DNA of 64,000 nucleotides from Nocardia sp. BSTN01 (GTDB lineage: Bacteria; Actinomycetota; Actinomycetes; Mycobacteriales; Mycobacteriaceae): assembly GCF_015354405.1 (NCBI RefSeq), contig NZ_JADKYP010000034.1, forward strand, positions 1 through 64,000, read 5' to 3'. Every line of letters begins with the position of its first letter. Position 1 is the first letter of the stretch. Positions 56,040 to 64,000 of the stretch are shown here, piece after piece. Under the pieces are notes generated by a model. The model did no database searches. It was not told the DNA's origin and worked only from the letters and a program-made list of their open reading frames with translations. A program made the translations under genes and the position numbers.

Positions 56040-57533
56040 TCAGTCCACCAATCGCTTCACCGCACCGGGCAGATCGCGCGCGCGCCGATACGGGCCCGCC
56101 ACCGAGGCCGCGTACGGCCGCGCCAGCAGGGTGCGGGCGATCGCGGAGACCTCCGCGGTGGTGACGGCATCGATGCGGGCCAGCGTCTCCGAGACGCTGC
56201 GGTGATTGCCGTAGCTGAGTTCACTGCGGCCGATACGGTTCATCCGGGAGCCGGAATCCTCGAGACCCAGCACCAGCCCGCCGCGCAACGAGCCCTTGGC
56301 CCGTGCACATTCGGCGTCGGTGATCCCGTTCGCGGCCACCTCTTCGAGCACCTCGCGCGCCAACGTCGTCACCTCGGCCAGGTTCTCCGGCTGACACCCC
56401 AGATAGACCGAGAACGCGCCGGTGTCGGCGAAGGTGTCGACACTGGAGTACACCGAATACGCCAGGCCGCGTTCTTCCCGGATCTTCTGGAAGAGACGGG
56501 AACTGAGCCCGCCGCCGAGCACGGTGTTCAGCACCGACAGCGGCCAGCGCTTATGCCCTTCGTGCCGGCCGAACGCGCGCACCCCGAACACCAGATGCGC
56601 CTGCTCGCTGTCGCGGTAGGTCCACTGCAGCTGCGGTGAGGTGCGCTTGCGGAAGTGGCCCTCCCGGCGCGGCGCCGGTTCCCGCAACGGATCGAGCCGG
56701 TCGGCGAACGCGCGGTGCACCAGCTCCACGGTGTGTTCGTGCTCGATGTTGCCGGCCACCGCCACCACCATCCGGTCCGGACGGTAGCGCCGCAGATGGA
56801 ACCCGCGCAGCTGCGCGGCCGTCATCTGCTCGATCGAGTCGACGGTGCCGATCACCGGCCGCCCGATCGGATGATCGCCGAACAGCGCGGTCAGGAACGA
56901 GTCGCCGACCAGGTCCTCCGGATCGTCGTCGCGCATCGAGATCTCCTCGAGCACCACCTGGCGTTCCACGTCGACGTCGATCGGACGGCACAGTCCGTTC
57001 AGCACCACATCGGAGACGACGTCGACCGCGAGCGGCAGATCGTCGTCCAGCACGTGCGCGTAGTAGCAGGTCTGCTCCTTGGCGGTGAACGCGTTGAGTT
57101 CTCCGCCGACCGCGTCGACGGCCTCGGCGATGTCCAGCGCTGTCCGGGTCGGGGTCGCCTTGAACAGCAGGTGTTCCAGGAAGTGCGCGGCGCCGGCCAC
57201 GGTGGGGCCCTCGTCGCGCGAACCCACACCCACCCAGACACCGATCGATGCCGATCGCACGCCGGGCACATGTTCGGTGACCACCCGCAATCCGCCGGGC
57301 AGTACCGTACGCCGCACGCCCGTGTCGGAGAACGAACCGTCCTCGGCGAGCACCAGCGAAGAGCCCCCCTGCTCGAGGGCGAGCAAGGGGGCGTCGGCGC
57401 TGGGGGTCTTCGCCGGAGTCCTCGCGCGCGAGGCTTGCTTCGTCTTCGGCGCGCGAGCTGTGCTGCCCGGCGCGCGCGTCGAAACCGAGGGCTTCGCGGC
57501 GCGCGCCGAGGACTTCTTCTTCGTCACATCCAA
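56040..57533 (-). CDS. pepR: M16-family zinc metallopeptidase PepR-like
   Basis: The protein has 497 residues. Residues 1-50 form a Lys/Ala/Arg/Ser-rich tail like a histone H1 terminus. The peptidase domain has HFLEH (117-121), the inverted zinc motif, and the distal Glu in VVLEEISMRDDDPE. A second, inactive M16 half with the RGLAYSVYSSVDTF motif follows. It corresponds to Rv2782c. The usual role suggested is peptide or signal turnover. It is 4 bp after pnp, so co-transcribed with it. Confidence 0.93.
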   Translation of the reverse strand: MDVTKKKSSARAAKPSVSTRAPGSTARAPKTKQASRARTPAKTPSADAPLLALEQGGSSLVLAEDGSFSDTGVRRTVLPGGLRVVTEHVPGVRSASIGVWVGVGSRDEGPTVAGAAHFLEHLLFKATPTRTALDIAEAVDAVGGELNAFTAKEQTCYYAHVLDDDLPLAVDVVSDVVLNGLCRPIDVDVERQVVLEEISMRDDDPEDLVGDSFLTALFGDHPIGRPVIGTVDSIEQMTAAQLRGFHLRRYRPDRMVVAVAGNIEHEHTVELVHRAFADRLDPLREPAPRREGHFRKRTSPQLQWTYRDSEQAHLVFGVRAFGRHEGHKRWPLSVLNTVLGGGLSSRLFQKIREERGLAYSVYSSVDTFADTGAFSVYLGCQPENLAEVTTLAREVLEEVAANGITDAECARAKGSLRGGLVLGLEDSGSRMNRIGRSELSYGNHRSVSETLARIDAVTTAEVSAIARTLLARPYAASVAGPYRRARDLPGAVKRLVD

Positions 57534-57537
57534 CTAT

Positions 57538-59823
57538 TTACTCGGCCGCGGCCTCGGCTGCAGCCGGAGCCTCGTCGGCGGCCGGAGCAGCGGTCTCCGC
57601 GCTGTCCTCCTCCGACACCGGGACCAGCGAGATCTTGCCGCGGTTGTCGATATCGGCGATCTCGACGCGGATCTTGTCGCCGACGTTCACCACGTCCTCG
57701 ACCTTGCCCACCCGCTTGCCGTTGCCCAGCTTCGAGATGTGCACCAGACCGTCGCGGCCCGGCAGCAGCGAGACGAACGCGCCGAAGGCGGTGGTCTTGA
57801 CGACCGTGCCCAGGAAGCGCTCGCCGACCTTCGGCAGCTGCGGGTTGGCGATGGCGTTGATCGCGTCGATCGCGGCCTGCGCCGACGGGCCGTCGGTCGC
57901 GCCGACGAACACGGTGCCGTCGTCCTCGATGGAGATGTTGGCGCCGGTGTCCTCGGTGATCTGGTTGATGACCTTGCCCTTGGGCCCGATCACCTCGCCG
58001 ATCTTGTCGACCGGGATCTTGATCGCGGTGACGCGCGGCGCGTAGGGGCTCATCTCGTCCGGGGTGGCGATGGCCTCGGCCATCACGTCCAGGATGGTCA
58101 GGCGCGCGTCGCGAGCCTGGTTCAGCGCACCCGCCAGCACCTTCGACGGAATGCCGTCGAGCTTGGTGTCCAGCTGCAGCGCGGTGACGAAGTCACGGGT
58201 ACCGGCGACCTTGAAGTCCATATCACCGAAGGCGTCCTCGGCGCCGAGGATGTCGGTCAGCGCGACGTAGCGGGTCTCCGACTCACCGTTGTCGCCGGCG
58301 ACCTCGTCGGACACCAGACCCATGGCGATACCGGCGACCGGCGACTTCAGCGGCACACCCGCGTTCAGCAGCGACAGCGTCGAGGCACACACCGAACCCA
58401 TCGAGGTGGATCCGTTGGAGCCCAGCGCTTCCGACACCTGACGGATGGCGTAGGGGAACTCCTCCTGGCTCGGCAGCACCGGCACCAGCGCCCGCTCGGC
58501 GAGCGCGCCGTGGCCGATCTCGCGCCGCTTGGGCGAGCCGACGCGGCCGGTCTCACCGGTGGAGAACGGCGGGAAGTTGTAGTGGTGCATGTAGCGCTTG
58601 CTGGTCTCCGGACCGAGCGAATCGACCTGCTGGGCCATCTTCACCATGTCGAGGGTGGTGACGCCCAGGATCTGGGTCTCACCGCGCTCGAACAGCGCCG
58701 AACCGTGCGCCCGCGGCACCACGGCGACCTCGGCGGACAGCGCCCGGATGTCGGCCAGGCCACGCCCGTCGATACGGAAGCCGTCGGACAGGATGCGCTG
58801 GCGCACAAGCTTCTTGGTGACCGAGCGGAACGCCGCGCCGATCTCCTTCTCGCGGCCCTCGAAGTCCTCGGCCAGCGCCGAGAGCACCTCGAGCTTGATC
58901 TCGTCGATGCGCTCCTCGCGCTCCTGCTTGCCGGCGATCGACAGCGCCTCGCCCAGCGGGTTCTTCGCGGTGCCCTCGACCGCGGTGTAGACGTCGGCCT
59001 CGTACGGCGGGAAGAGCGGGAACTCCTCGGTGGGCTTGGAGGCCAGCGCCGCCAGGTCCGCCTGCGCCTTGCACAGTCGCGCGATGAACGGCTTGGCCGC
59101 CTCGAGGCCTTCGGCCACAACGGTTTCCGTCGGCGCCTGAGCACCGCCCTCGACCAGTGCGATGACCTTCTCGGTCGCCTCGGCCTCGACCATCATGATC
59201 GCGACATCGCCGGATTCGACGACGCGGCCGGCGACGACCATGTCGAACACGGCCTCTTCGAGCTGCTCGACGGTCGGGAACGCGACCCACTGGCCCTGGA
59301 TCAGGGCCACCCGCACACCGCCGACCGGACCCGAGAACGGCAGTCCCGCAATCTGAGTCGAGGCCGAGGCCGCGTTGATGGCGACCACGTCGTAGAGATC
59401 GTTGGGATCCAGGCTCATCACCGTGACCACGACCTGGATCTCGTTGCGCAGGCCGTCGACGAACGACGGGCGCAGCGGACGGTCGATCAGGCGGCAGGTC
59501 AGGATCGCGTCGGTGGAGGGGCGGCCCTCGCGACGGAAGAACGAGCCGGGGATGCGGCCCGCGGCGTACATGCGCTCCTCGACGTCGACCGTCAGCGGGA
59601 AGAAGTCGAACTGGTCCTTGGGGTGCTTACCGGCCGTGGTGGCCGACAGCAGCATGGTCTCGTCGTCCAGGTAGGCGACGACGGAGCCGGCGGCCTGCTT
59701 CGCCAGACGCCCGGTCTCGAACCGGACGGTGCGGGTGCCGTAGCTCCCGTTGTCGATCAGGGCCACCGATTCGAACACACCGGGTTCGACCTCGATGGCG
59801 GAGCTCGTCTGGGATTCGGTCAT
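57538..59823 (-). CDS. pnp: Polyribonucleotide nucleotidyltransferase (PNPase/GpsI)
   Basis: This 761-residue protein has two RNase PH domains, the second with [20 protein letters not shown]-like [34 protein letters not shown] and the catalytic [12 protein letters not shown] region, then a KH domain ([20 protein letters not shown]) and an S1 domain ([28 protein letters not shown]). It degrades RNA phosphorolytically and in actinobacteria can make (p)ppGpp. The C-terminal tail is Glu/Ala-rich. A structured leader upstream probably sets its level. Confidence 0.97.
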   Translation of the reverse strand: MTESQTSSAIEVEPGVFESVALIDNGSYGTRTVRFETGRLAKQAAGSVVAYLDDETMLLSATTAGKHPKDQFDFFPLTVDVEERMYAAGRIPGSFFRREGRPSTDAILTCRLIDRPLRPSFVDGLRNEIQVVVTVMSLDPNDLYDVVAINAASASTQIAGLPFSGPVGGVRVALIQGQWVAFPTVEQLEEAVFDMVVAGRVVESGDVAIMMVEAEATEKVIALVEGGAQAPTETVVAEGLEAAKPFIARLCKAQADLAALASKPTEEFPLFPPYEADVYTAVEGTAKNPLGEALSIAGKQEREERIDEIKLEVLSALAEDFEGREKEIGAAFRSVTKKLVRQRILSDGFRIDGRGLADIRALSAEVAVVPRAHGSALFERGETQILGVTTLDMVKMAQQVDSLGPETSKRYMHHYNFPPFSTGETGRVGSPKRREIGHGALAERALVPVLPSQEEFPYAIRQVSEALGSNGSTSMGSVCASTLSLLNAGVPLKSPVAGIAMGLVSDEVAGDNGESETRYVALTDILGAEDAFGDMDFKVAGTRDFVTALQLDTKLDGIPSKVLAGALNQARDARLTILDVMAEAIATPDEMSPYAPRVTAIKIPVDKIGEVIGPKGKVINQITEDTGANISIEDDGTVFVGATDGPSAQAAIDAINAIANPQLPKVGERFLGTVVKTTAFGAFVSLLPGRDGLVHISKLGNGKRVGKVEDVVNVGDKIRVEIADIDNRGKISLVPVSEEDSAETAAPAADEAPAAAEAAAE

Positions 59824-59881
59824 ATTTCTGTCTCAACCTCTCGTCTCGCCGGATCGAACGCCCTCGCGGCGCGATCCGGCT

Positions 59882-59992
59882 GGGTGTCCCTGCGCTGTTA
59901 CGCCCTGCCCGAAGGCAGCGGCTTCCCTGCACAGGGGCAGCCGTACCCGGGTTCGGGCGCGCGACAGCCCTCCTGGCTGTGGCGCGACACCC
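59882..59992 (-). ncRNA. Structured leader of pnp, Actino-pnp-type RNA
   Basis: The segment 59 bp upstream of pnp is closed by GGGTGTC (59882-59888) and GACACCC (59986-59992). Inside lie at least three short hairpins, among them CTGCC-CGAA-GGCAG (59905-59918) and ACAGCC-CTCCT-GGCTGT (59964-59980). A conserved Actino-pnp RNA is known in the leaders of actinobacterial pnp genes. The assignment is by position and structure, not by covariance search. Confidence 0.6.
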
Positions 59993-60131
59993 GGCCGATC
60001 CCCCATGGAACCGGCGACGCGGAGGCGGTCATCGATCGAAGCCCGCCGGCAACTCTCGCCGAAAGGCCACTACCGAAGACCGACGCCACGCGTGCGGGTG
60101 CATACGGCTGGTGCGGTGCCGATATACGACT

Positions 60132-60166
60132 AGCCGACGGGGAGATTCTATGCCTCCCCATCGGCT
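60132..60166 (-). terminator. rpsO terminator hairpin
   Basis: A 13-bp stem (60132-60144 with 60154-60166) fully paired on the minus-strand RNA if one G-U pair is allowed. It lies 62 bp after the rpsO stop. Confidence 0.65.
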
Positions 60167-60227
60167 GCGCGTTAACTACCTGTGATTGTCAGCGCGTCTG
60201 TCTCGCGTCCGTGCGGGCGCGAACAGA

Positions 60228-60497
60228 TCAACGCCGCAGCCCGAGCCGCTCGATCAGCGAACGGTAGCGCTCGATGTCCTTGTCCTGCAGGTACTTCGAC
60301 AGCCGCCGACGGCGACCGATCAGACCCAGCAGGCCGTGGCGGGTGTGGTGATCGTGCTTGTGCACCTTCAGGTGCTCGGTCAGGTCGGAGATCCGCTTGG
60401 ACAGCAGCGCGATCTGGGCCTCCGGCGAACCGGTGTCCTTCTCGTGCAGGCCGTACTCCTTGAGGATGGCCGACTTCTGCTCGGTGGTCAGAGCCAC
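60228..60497 (-). CDS. rpsO: 30S ribosomal protein S15
   Basis: The protein has 89 residues from the GTG at 60497, with AAGGAG in front. It reads [56 protein letters not shown], the conserved S15 sequence, and ends [11 protein letters not shown]. It binds 16S rRNA early in small-subunit assembly. Order rpsO-pnp is universal; pnp has its own leader here. Confidence 0.98.
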   Translation of the reverse strand: MALTTEQKSAILKEYGLHEKDTGSPEAQIALLSKRISDLTEHLKVHKHDHHTRHGLLGLIGRRRRLSKYLQDKDIERYRSLIERLGLRR

Positions 60498-60669
60498 GAA
60501 ACACTCCTTGATTCTCAGTCCGCGCTCGAGGAAACCGGGAAATCCCGGGCGGGCGCCACCGCGGACCGCAGCAGACCCGACGAGCCAGCCTACCGGATCG
60601 GCGCGGCCGGACCGAATCGGGCCGACCCGGACCTCGATCCGGCCGGCCCGCCCTGTGCAGCGGATTCGC

Positions 60670-61653
60670 TCAGCGCTGGGCTTCGCCCGCCTCGGCGGCG
60701 GCGAGCACCTGCCGCGTCTGCTCGACGTCTTCGCCCATCGCGCGGACCAGATCGTCGATCGAGTCGAAGCGGCGCATACCGCGCAGATGCTGGACGAAAT
60801 CCACCGCGACATGCTGGCCGTACAGATCCGCCTCGGTGTCCAGGACGAAGGCCTCGACGGTACGGGTTCGGCCGGAGAAGGTCGGATTGGTACCCACCGA
60901 GATCGCGGCCATGGCCCGCTTGCCCGGACGCGTCACGCCGACCGTCTCACCGGCGGCCAGCACGGTGAACCACCCCGCGTACACACCGTCGGCCGGGATC
61001 GCCGCATGCATCGGCGGAGCCACGTTGGCGGTCGGGAAACCGAGTTCGCGACCGCGACCGTCGCCGTGGACCACGACACCCTCGACCCGGTGCGGACGGC
61101 CGAGCGCGTCGGCGGCCGCGGCCATGTCACCGGCGTCGACACAGGCGCGGATGTAGGTGGAGGAGAAGGTGACCGCGTGTTCGCCGATCAGCCTCACGCC
61201 GTCGACCTCGAAACCGAACCGGCCGCCCAGCTCGCGCATCGTCTCCACGGTCCCGGCCGCCTTCTTGCCGAAAGTGAAGTTGTCGCCCACCACGACCTCG
61301 GCGACATGCAGCTTCTCGACCAGCAGGTCGTGCACGTAGCGGCCCGGGGTGAGTTTCATGAAGTCCTGGGTGAACGGCATCACCAGGAACACATCGATAC
61401 CGAGTTCCTCGACCAGTTCCGCGCGCCGGGTCAGCGTGGTGAGCTGCGCCGGATGCGATCCGGGACGCACCACTTCCATCGGATGCGGGTCGAAGGTCAT
61501 GAGAACCGAGGGAACACCGCGCACCGCAGCGGATTTCACCGCACGGCTGATCAATTGGGCGTGACCGCGGTGCACACCGTCGAACACGCCGATGGTGAGC
61601 ACACACCGGCCCCAGTCCGGTGGCATTTCCTCGAGACTTCGCCATCTCTGCAC
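60670..61653 (-). CDS. ribF: Bifunctional riboflavin kinase/FAD synthetase
   Basis: The protein has 327 residues from the GTG at 61653, which lies seven bases after a -10-like TAGGCT, so leaderless. The adenylyltransferase domain begins [16 protein letters not shown] and has [14 protein letters not shown] with TFSSTYIR; the kinase domain has [13 protein letters not shown] and the [14 protein letters not shown] region. It makes FMN and FAD. The usual truB gene does not follow upstream. Confidence 0.96.
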   Translation of the reverse strand: MQRWRSLEEMPPDWGRCVLTIGVFDGVHRGHAQLISRAVKSAAVRGVPSVLMTFDPHPMEVVRPGSHPAQLTTLTRRAELVEELGIDVFLVMPFTQDFMKLTPGRYVHDLLVEKLHVAEVVVGDNFTFGKKAAGTVETMRELGGRFGFEVDGVRLIGEHAVTFSSTYIRACVDAGDMAAAADALGRPHRVEGVVVHGDGRGRELGFPTANVAPPMHAAIPADGVYAGWFTVLAAGETVGVTRPGKRAMAAISVGTNPTFSGRTRTVEAFVLDTEADLYGQHVAVDFVQHLRGMRRFDSIDDLVRAMGEDVEQTRQVLAAAEAGEAQR

Positions 61654-61742
61654 ACACCGAAGCCTACGCAAGCACGGTCACGAACCGGGATTCGGCGGGG
61701 CGGTTGTTCACCCGACCGTCACCCACCCGCACCGGCCCGCGT

Positions 61743-61851
61743 GGTTACGCAGGCTGCCTTCTCCGGCCGCGTCGCTCCGGCTGACCTGATCGGCGAGGTG
61801 CGCGGCGGCCTCCGCGGTTACGCAGGCTGCCTTCTCCGGCCGCGTCGCTCC
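61743..61851. repeat. 36-bp perfect direct repeat upstream of the SirR-like gene
   Basis: The copies at 61743-61778 and 61816-61851 are identical and 73 bp apart. The second ends six bases before the -10 box of the regulator gene. It could be a binding site or a short duplication. Confidence 0.85.
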
Positions 61852-61857
61852 CCCCGC

Positions 61858-61863
61858 TAAGCT
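61858..61863 (+). promoter_or_regulatory. Predicted -10 box of the SirR-like gene (leaderless)
   Basis: TAAGCT lies six bases before the GTG at 61870. The -35 region would fall in the second copy of the 36-bp repeat. Confidence 0.45.
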
Positions 61864-61869
61864 CGATAC

Positions 61870-62625
61870 GTGCCCGGAAAACGTGATGTCGCCACCCGGC
61901 GTGAGCTGGCAGATTCCGCTGCGTCACAACCCGATGGGGGCGCGGCCGGGCGCGCGGCGAATGTGGCTCCCTCCCTGTCGTCGGTCGCTCAGGATTATCT
62001 GAAGGTGATCTGGAGCGCGCAGGAGTGGTCGCAGGAGAAGGTGTCGACCAAATTGCTGGCCGAGCGGATCGGGGTGTCGGCGTCGACGGTGTCGGAGGCG
62101 GTGCGCAAACTCGCCGATCAGGGCCTGGTCGAACACGCCCGCTACGGCGCCATCACCCTGACCGACAACGGCCGCCGGGCCGCCGTCGCCATGGTGCGCC
62201 GTCACCGGCTGATCGAAACGTTCCTGGTCAGCGAGCTCGGCTACGGCTGGGACGAGGTGCACGACGAGGCCGAGGTGCTCGAGCACGCGGTGTCGGAGAC
62301 GCTGGTCGAACGCATCGACGCCAAACTCGGCCATCCGGACCGCGATCCGCACGGCGACCCGATTCCCTCCGTCGACGGCGCGGTCCCCACCCCGCCCGCC
62401 CACCAGCTCAGCGACTTCCAGGCCGGACAATCCGGCCGGGTGGCGCGCATCTCCGATTTCGATCCCGCCATGCTGCGGTATTTCGATTCGGTCGGCATCG
62501 CATTGGACACCGTGATCACCGTGGTGGAGCGACGCGATTTCGCCGGCACCATCGCCGTGCGGATCGGCGAGCAGACCATCGACCTGGGAAGCCCTGCGGC
62601 AGAAGCGATCTGGCTGACATCCTGA
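61870..62625 (+). CDS. sirR: DtxR/MntR-family metal-dependent regulator (SirR type)
   Basis: The protein has 251 residues with a GTG start. The HTH is SSVAQDYLKVIWSAQEWSQEKVSTKLLAERIGVSASTVSEAVRKLADQGLVEHARYGAITL; the metal sites are in RRHRLIETFLVSELGYGWDEVHDEAEVLEHAVSETLVERID (His/Glu/Asp ligands). A FeoA-like SH3 domain follows at the C-terminus (LSDFQAGQSGRVARISDFDPAMLRYFDSVGI). It corresponds to Rv2788 (SirR). It probably senses Mn or Fe. Preceded by a 36-bp direct repeat that may be its own control region. Confidence 0.92.
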   Translation: MPGKRDVATRRELADSAASQPDGGAAGRAANVAPSLSSVAQDYLKVIWSAQEWSQEKVSTKLLAERIGVSASTVSEAVRKLADQGLVEHARYGAITLTDNGRRAAVAMVRRHRLIETFLVSELGYGWDEVHDEAEVLEHAVSETLVERIDAKLGHPDRDPHGDPIPSVDGAVPTPPAHQLSDFQAGQSGRVARISDFDPAMLRYFDSVGIALDTVITVVERRDFAGTIAVRIGEQTIDLGSPAAEAIWLTS

Positions 62626-62710
62626 CCGGCCACCGAAACGCACCGGCCATCGACACTCGCCGGACACCGCAGCGCCCCAGGACGGGATCTCCCCTTGCGT
62701 ATCGCCGCCC

Positions 62711-63775
62711 CTAGGGCGTGACGAGCGCCGCGGCCCGCTCCGCGATCGCGGTGCCGAGGTCGGCCGTCGTCGCCGTACCACCCAGATCCGGTGTGCGGGC
62801 CTTGCCCGCGGCCAGCACATCGCAGACCGCGCGGTCGACGGCCGCGGCCGCCGCGGATTCGCCCAGGTGATCGAGCATCATCGCGCCGGCGAGGATCTGC
62901 GCCACCGGATCGGCGATACCCATCCCCGCGATATCGGGCGCGCTGCCGTGCACCGCCTCGAACATCGAGGGCGCGTCGCGTTCGGGGTTGATGTTTCCCG
63001 ACGGGGCGAGCCCGAGCCCTCCGGTCACGGCGGCGGCGAGGTCGGAGAGGATGTCGCCGAACAGATTCGAACCGACGATCACGTCGAGCCGATCCGGATG
63101 CAGCACGATCTCGGCCGCCAGCGCGTCGACGTGCATCTGCCGCGTCTCGACGTCGGGATATTCGGCGGCGATCCGCTCGAACACGCTGTCCCAGTACGGC
63201 ATCGAATGAATAAGCCCGTTGGATTTGGTGGCCGAACACAATCTGCGGTCGCGGCGGCGTGCCTGTTCGAACGCGTACCGGATGATGCGTTCACATCCGG
63301 TACGGGTGAATATCGATTCCTGAACCACGAATTCGTCGGGCCGCCCCGGGTTGTGCATTCCGCCGATCGCGGAATACTCGCCCTCGGAATTCTCCCGCAC
63401 GATGAGAATGTCGAGATCGTCCGCGCCGCGCCCGCGCAACGCGGATTCGGTGCCGGGCAGCAGCCGGACCGGGCGCAGATTCACGTACTGCCCGAAGGCG
63501 CGGCGCAGCGGGATCAGCAGGCCCCACAGCGAAATATGGTCGGCGACACCGGGAAATCCCACGGCGCCGAGCAGAATCGCGTCGAAGTCGGCCAACTGCT
63601 GCGGACCGTCGTCGGGCATCATGGCGCCGGTGCGCAGATATTGCTCACAGGACCAGTCGAATTCGGTCCAGGCGATACCGGGCAGCACCGCGTCGAGAAC
63701 CTTGACCGCCTCGGCCGTGACGTCCACGCCGATACCGTCGCCGGGGATGGTGGCAATGCGATACATCGGCATCAC
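62711..63775 (-). CDS. Tartrate/D-malate/isopropylmalate-type dehydrogenase
   Basis: The protein has 354 residues. The start is GTG at 63775 (overlapping the upstream stop as GTGA), ATG at 63772, or ATG at 63766. Isocitrate/isopropylmalate dehydrogenase fold with [11 protein letters not shown] and [15 protein letters not shown] as metal/NAD sites. [25 protein letters not shown] is the loop typical of tartrate dehydrogenase/D-malate decarboxylating enzymes rather than LeuB. It oxidises a 2-hydroxydicarboxylate with NAD. Coupled to the upstream aldehyde dehydrogenase gene. Confidence 0.88.
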   Translation of the reverse strand: MMPMYRIATIPGDGIGVDVTAEAVKVLDAVLPGIAWTEFDWSCEQYLRTGAMMPDDGPQQLADFDAILLGAVGFPGVADHISLWGLLIPLRRAFGQYVNLRPVRLLPGTESALRGRGADDLDILIVRENSEGEYSAIGGMHNPGRPDEFVVQESIFTRTGCERIIRYAFEQARRRDRRLCSATKSNGLIHSMPYWDSVFERIAAEYPDVETRQMHVDALAAEIVLHPDRLDVIVGSNLFGDILSDLAAAVTGGLGLAPSGNINPERDAPSMFEAVHGSAPDIAGMGIADPVAQILAGAMMLDHLGESAAAAAVDRAVCDVLAAGKARTPDLGGTATTADLGTAIAERAAALVTP

Positions 63776-64000
63776 AGTGCCACACCGATGTATTTGGTCT
63801 CCAGGAATTCGTCGATACCGCCGAAGCCTCCCTCGCGTCCGAGACCCGATTCTTTCACCCCGCCGAACGGCGCCGCGGGATTGGACACCACGCCCTGATT
63901 GAGTCCGACCATTCCGGTGTCGAGCGCCTCGCTCACCCGCAATCCGCGCCGCAGATTCTCCGTGAACACGTACGCCACCAGTCCGTACGGGGTGTCGTCG
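63772..64000 (-). CDS. Aldehyde dehydrogenase (succinate-semialdehyde type), C-terminal part
   Basis: This runs off the right edge of the window; 75 C-terminal residues are visible. [58 protein letters not shown] is the conserved end of NAD(P)-dependent aldehyde dehydrogenases, and ETKYIGVAL is the usual C-terminus of the GabD-like group. With the tartrate-dehydrogenase-like gene it may be part of a pathway for organic acids. The catalytic Cys and Glu are outside the window. Confidence 0.88.
   Translation of the reverse strand, partial: DDTPYGLVAYVFTENLRRGLRVSEALDTGMVGLNQGVVSNPAAPFGGVKESGLGREGGFGGIDEFLETKYIGVAL

Larger units (their letters stand above)
59824..60227. other. 404-bp gap between rpsO and pnp
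   Basis: It holds the pnp leader RNA (59882-59992), a plain stretch, and a terminator hairpin for rpsO (60132-60166). No gene was seen. Confidence 0.6.

Noticed and set aside
57079-60267. A 1062-codon open frame on the plus strand
   Set aside because: It is antisense to pepR, pnp and rpsO; it has no recognisable domain and is a by-product of high GC in third positions.

Overview
The window is chromosomal DNA of a very GC-rich actinobacterium in the mycolic-acid-containing group (Mycobacteriales), most likely Nocardia or a close relative. This rests on gene content and order, not on a database search. The blocks hflX-dapF-miaA, a DUF349 gene, miaB, recX-recA, a DUF3046 gene, pspM-pspA-clgR-cinA-pgsA, an argA-like gene, ftsK, RNase J-dapA, dapB, pepR-pnp-rpsO-ribF and a sirR-like gene follow the Mycobacterium tuberculosis Rv2725-Rv2788 region. 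A gluABCD glutamate transporter next to recX is the arrangement known from Corynebacterium. F420-dependent enzymes and promoters whose -10 box lies 6-8 nt before the start codon fit the same group.

Layout. 1-616 is the right end of an IS5-family insertion sequence, which touches the stop codon of an unknown gene. 1213-9735 is accessory: an MFS pump, a CDGSH protein, a small-molecule/protein methyltransferase, a heme-oxygenase-like diiron protein, an FMN reductase, a proline-rich protein, a DJ-1/PfpI protein, the uracil-DNA cross-linking protein UdgX, an acyl-CoA dehydrogenase and an acyltransferase. 9813-14962 holds hflX, dapF, a SpoU-type methyltransferase, miaA and an extradiol-dioxygenase-like gene. 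15161-19518 holds the DUF349 gene, an F420-type reductase, a membrane protein and miaB. 19701-23039 is gluABCD. 24412-27477 is recX-recA. 27761-30301 is a divergent Lrp regulator and MFS pump. 30391-33471 holds small enzymes, a glycosyltransferase and a PIG-L deacetylase. 33685-37636 is the envelope-stress block (pspM, pspA, clgR) with cinA and pgsA.

37777-45928 runs from the argA-like gene through small enzymes to ftsK, RNase J and dapA. 46076-50041 holds a ribbon-helix-helix protein, a three-gene two-component operon and a flavodoxin-like protein. 50072-52614 holds dapB and an alcohol dehydrogenase. 52913-54259 is a membrane-anchored 12-residue-repeat protein. 54392-56038 is an MFS pump with a divergent ArsR regulator. 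56040-61653 is pepR, pnp, rpsO and ribF. 61870-64000 holds a SirR/MntR-type regulator, a tartrate-dehydrogenase-like enzyme and a truncated aldehyde dehydrogenase.

The most unusual object is recX: one uninterrupted 672-residue frame, several times the usual length, carrying a normal RecX core, two further copies of the RecX C-terminal helical module and a long disordered N-terminus. recA upstream has two readable DNA-damage promoters, one with a LexA box and one matching the LexA-independent PafBC-type consensus. Other readable control DNA includes a SigE-type promoter merged with a terminator before clgR, twin operators between the ArsR and MFS genes, a palindrome inside the promoter of the ribbon-helix-helix gene, a structured leader before pnp (Actino-pnp type), and a 36-bp direct repeat before the SirR-like gene. 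No rRNA, tRNA, CRISPR array or prophage was seen.
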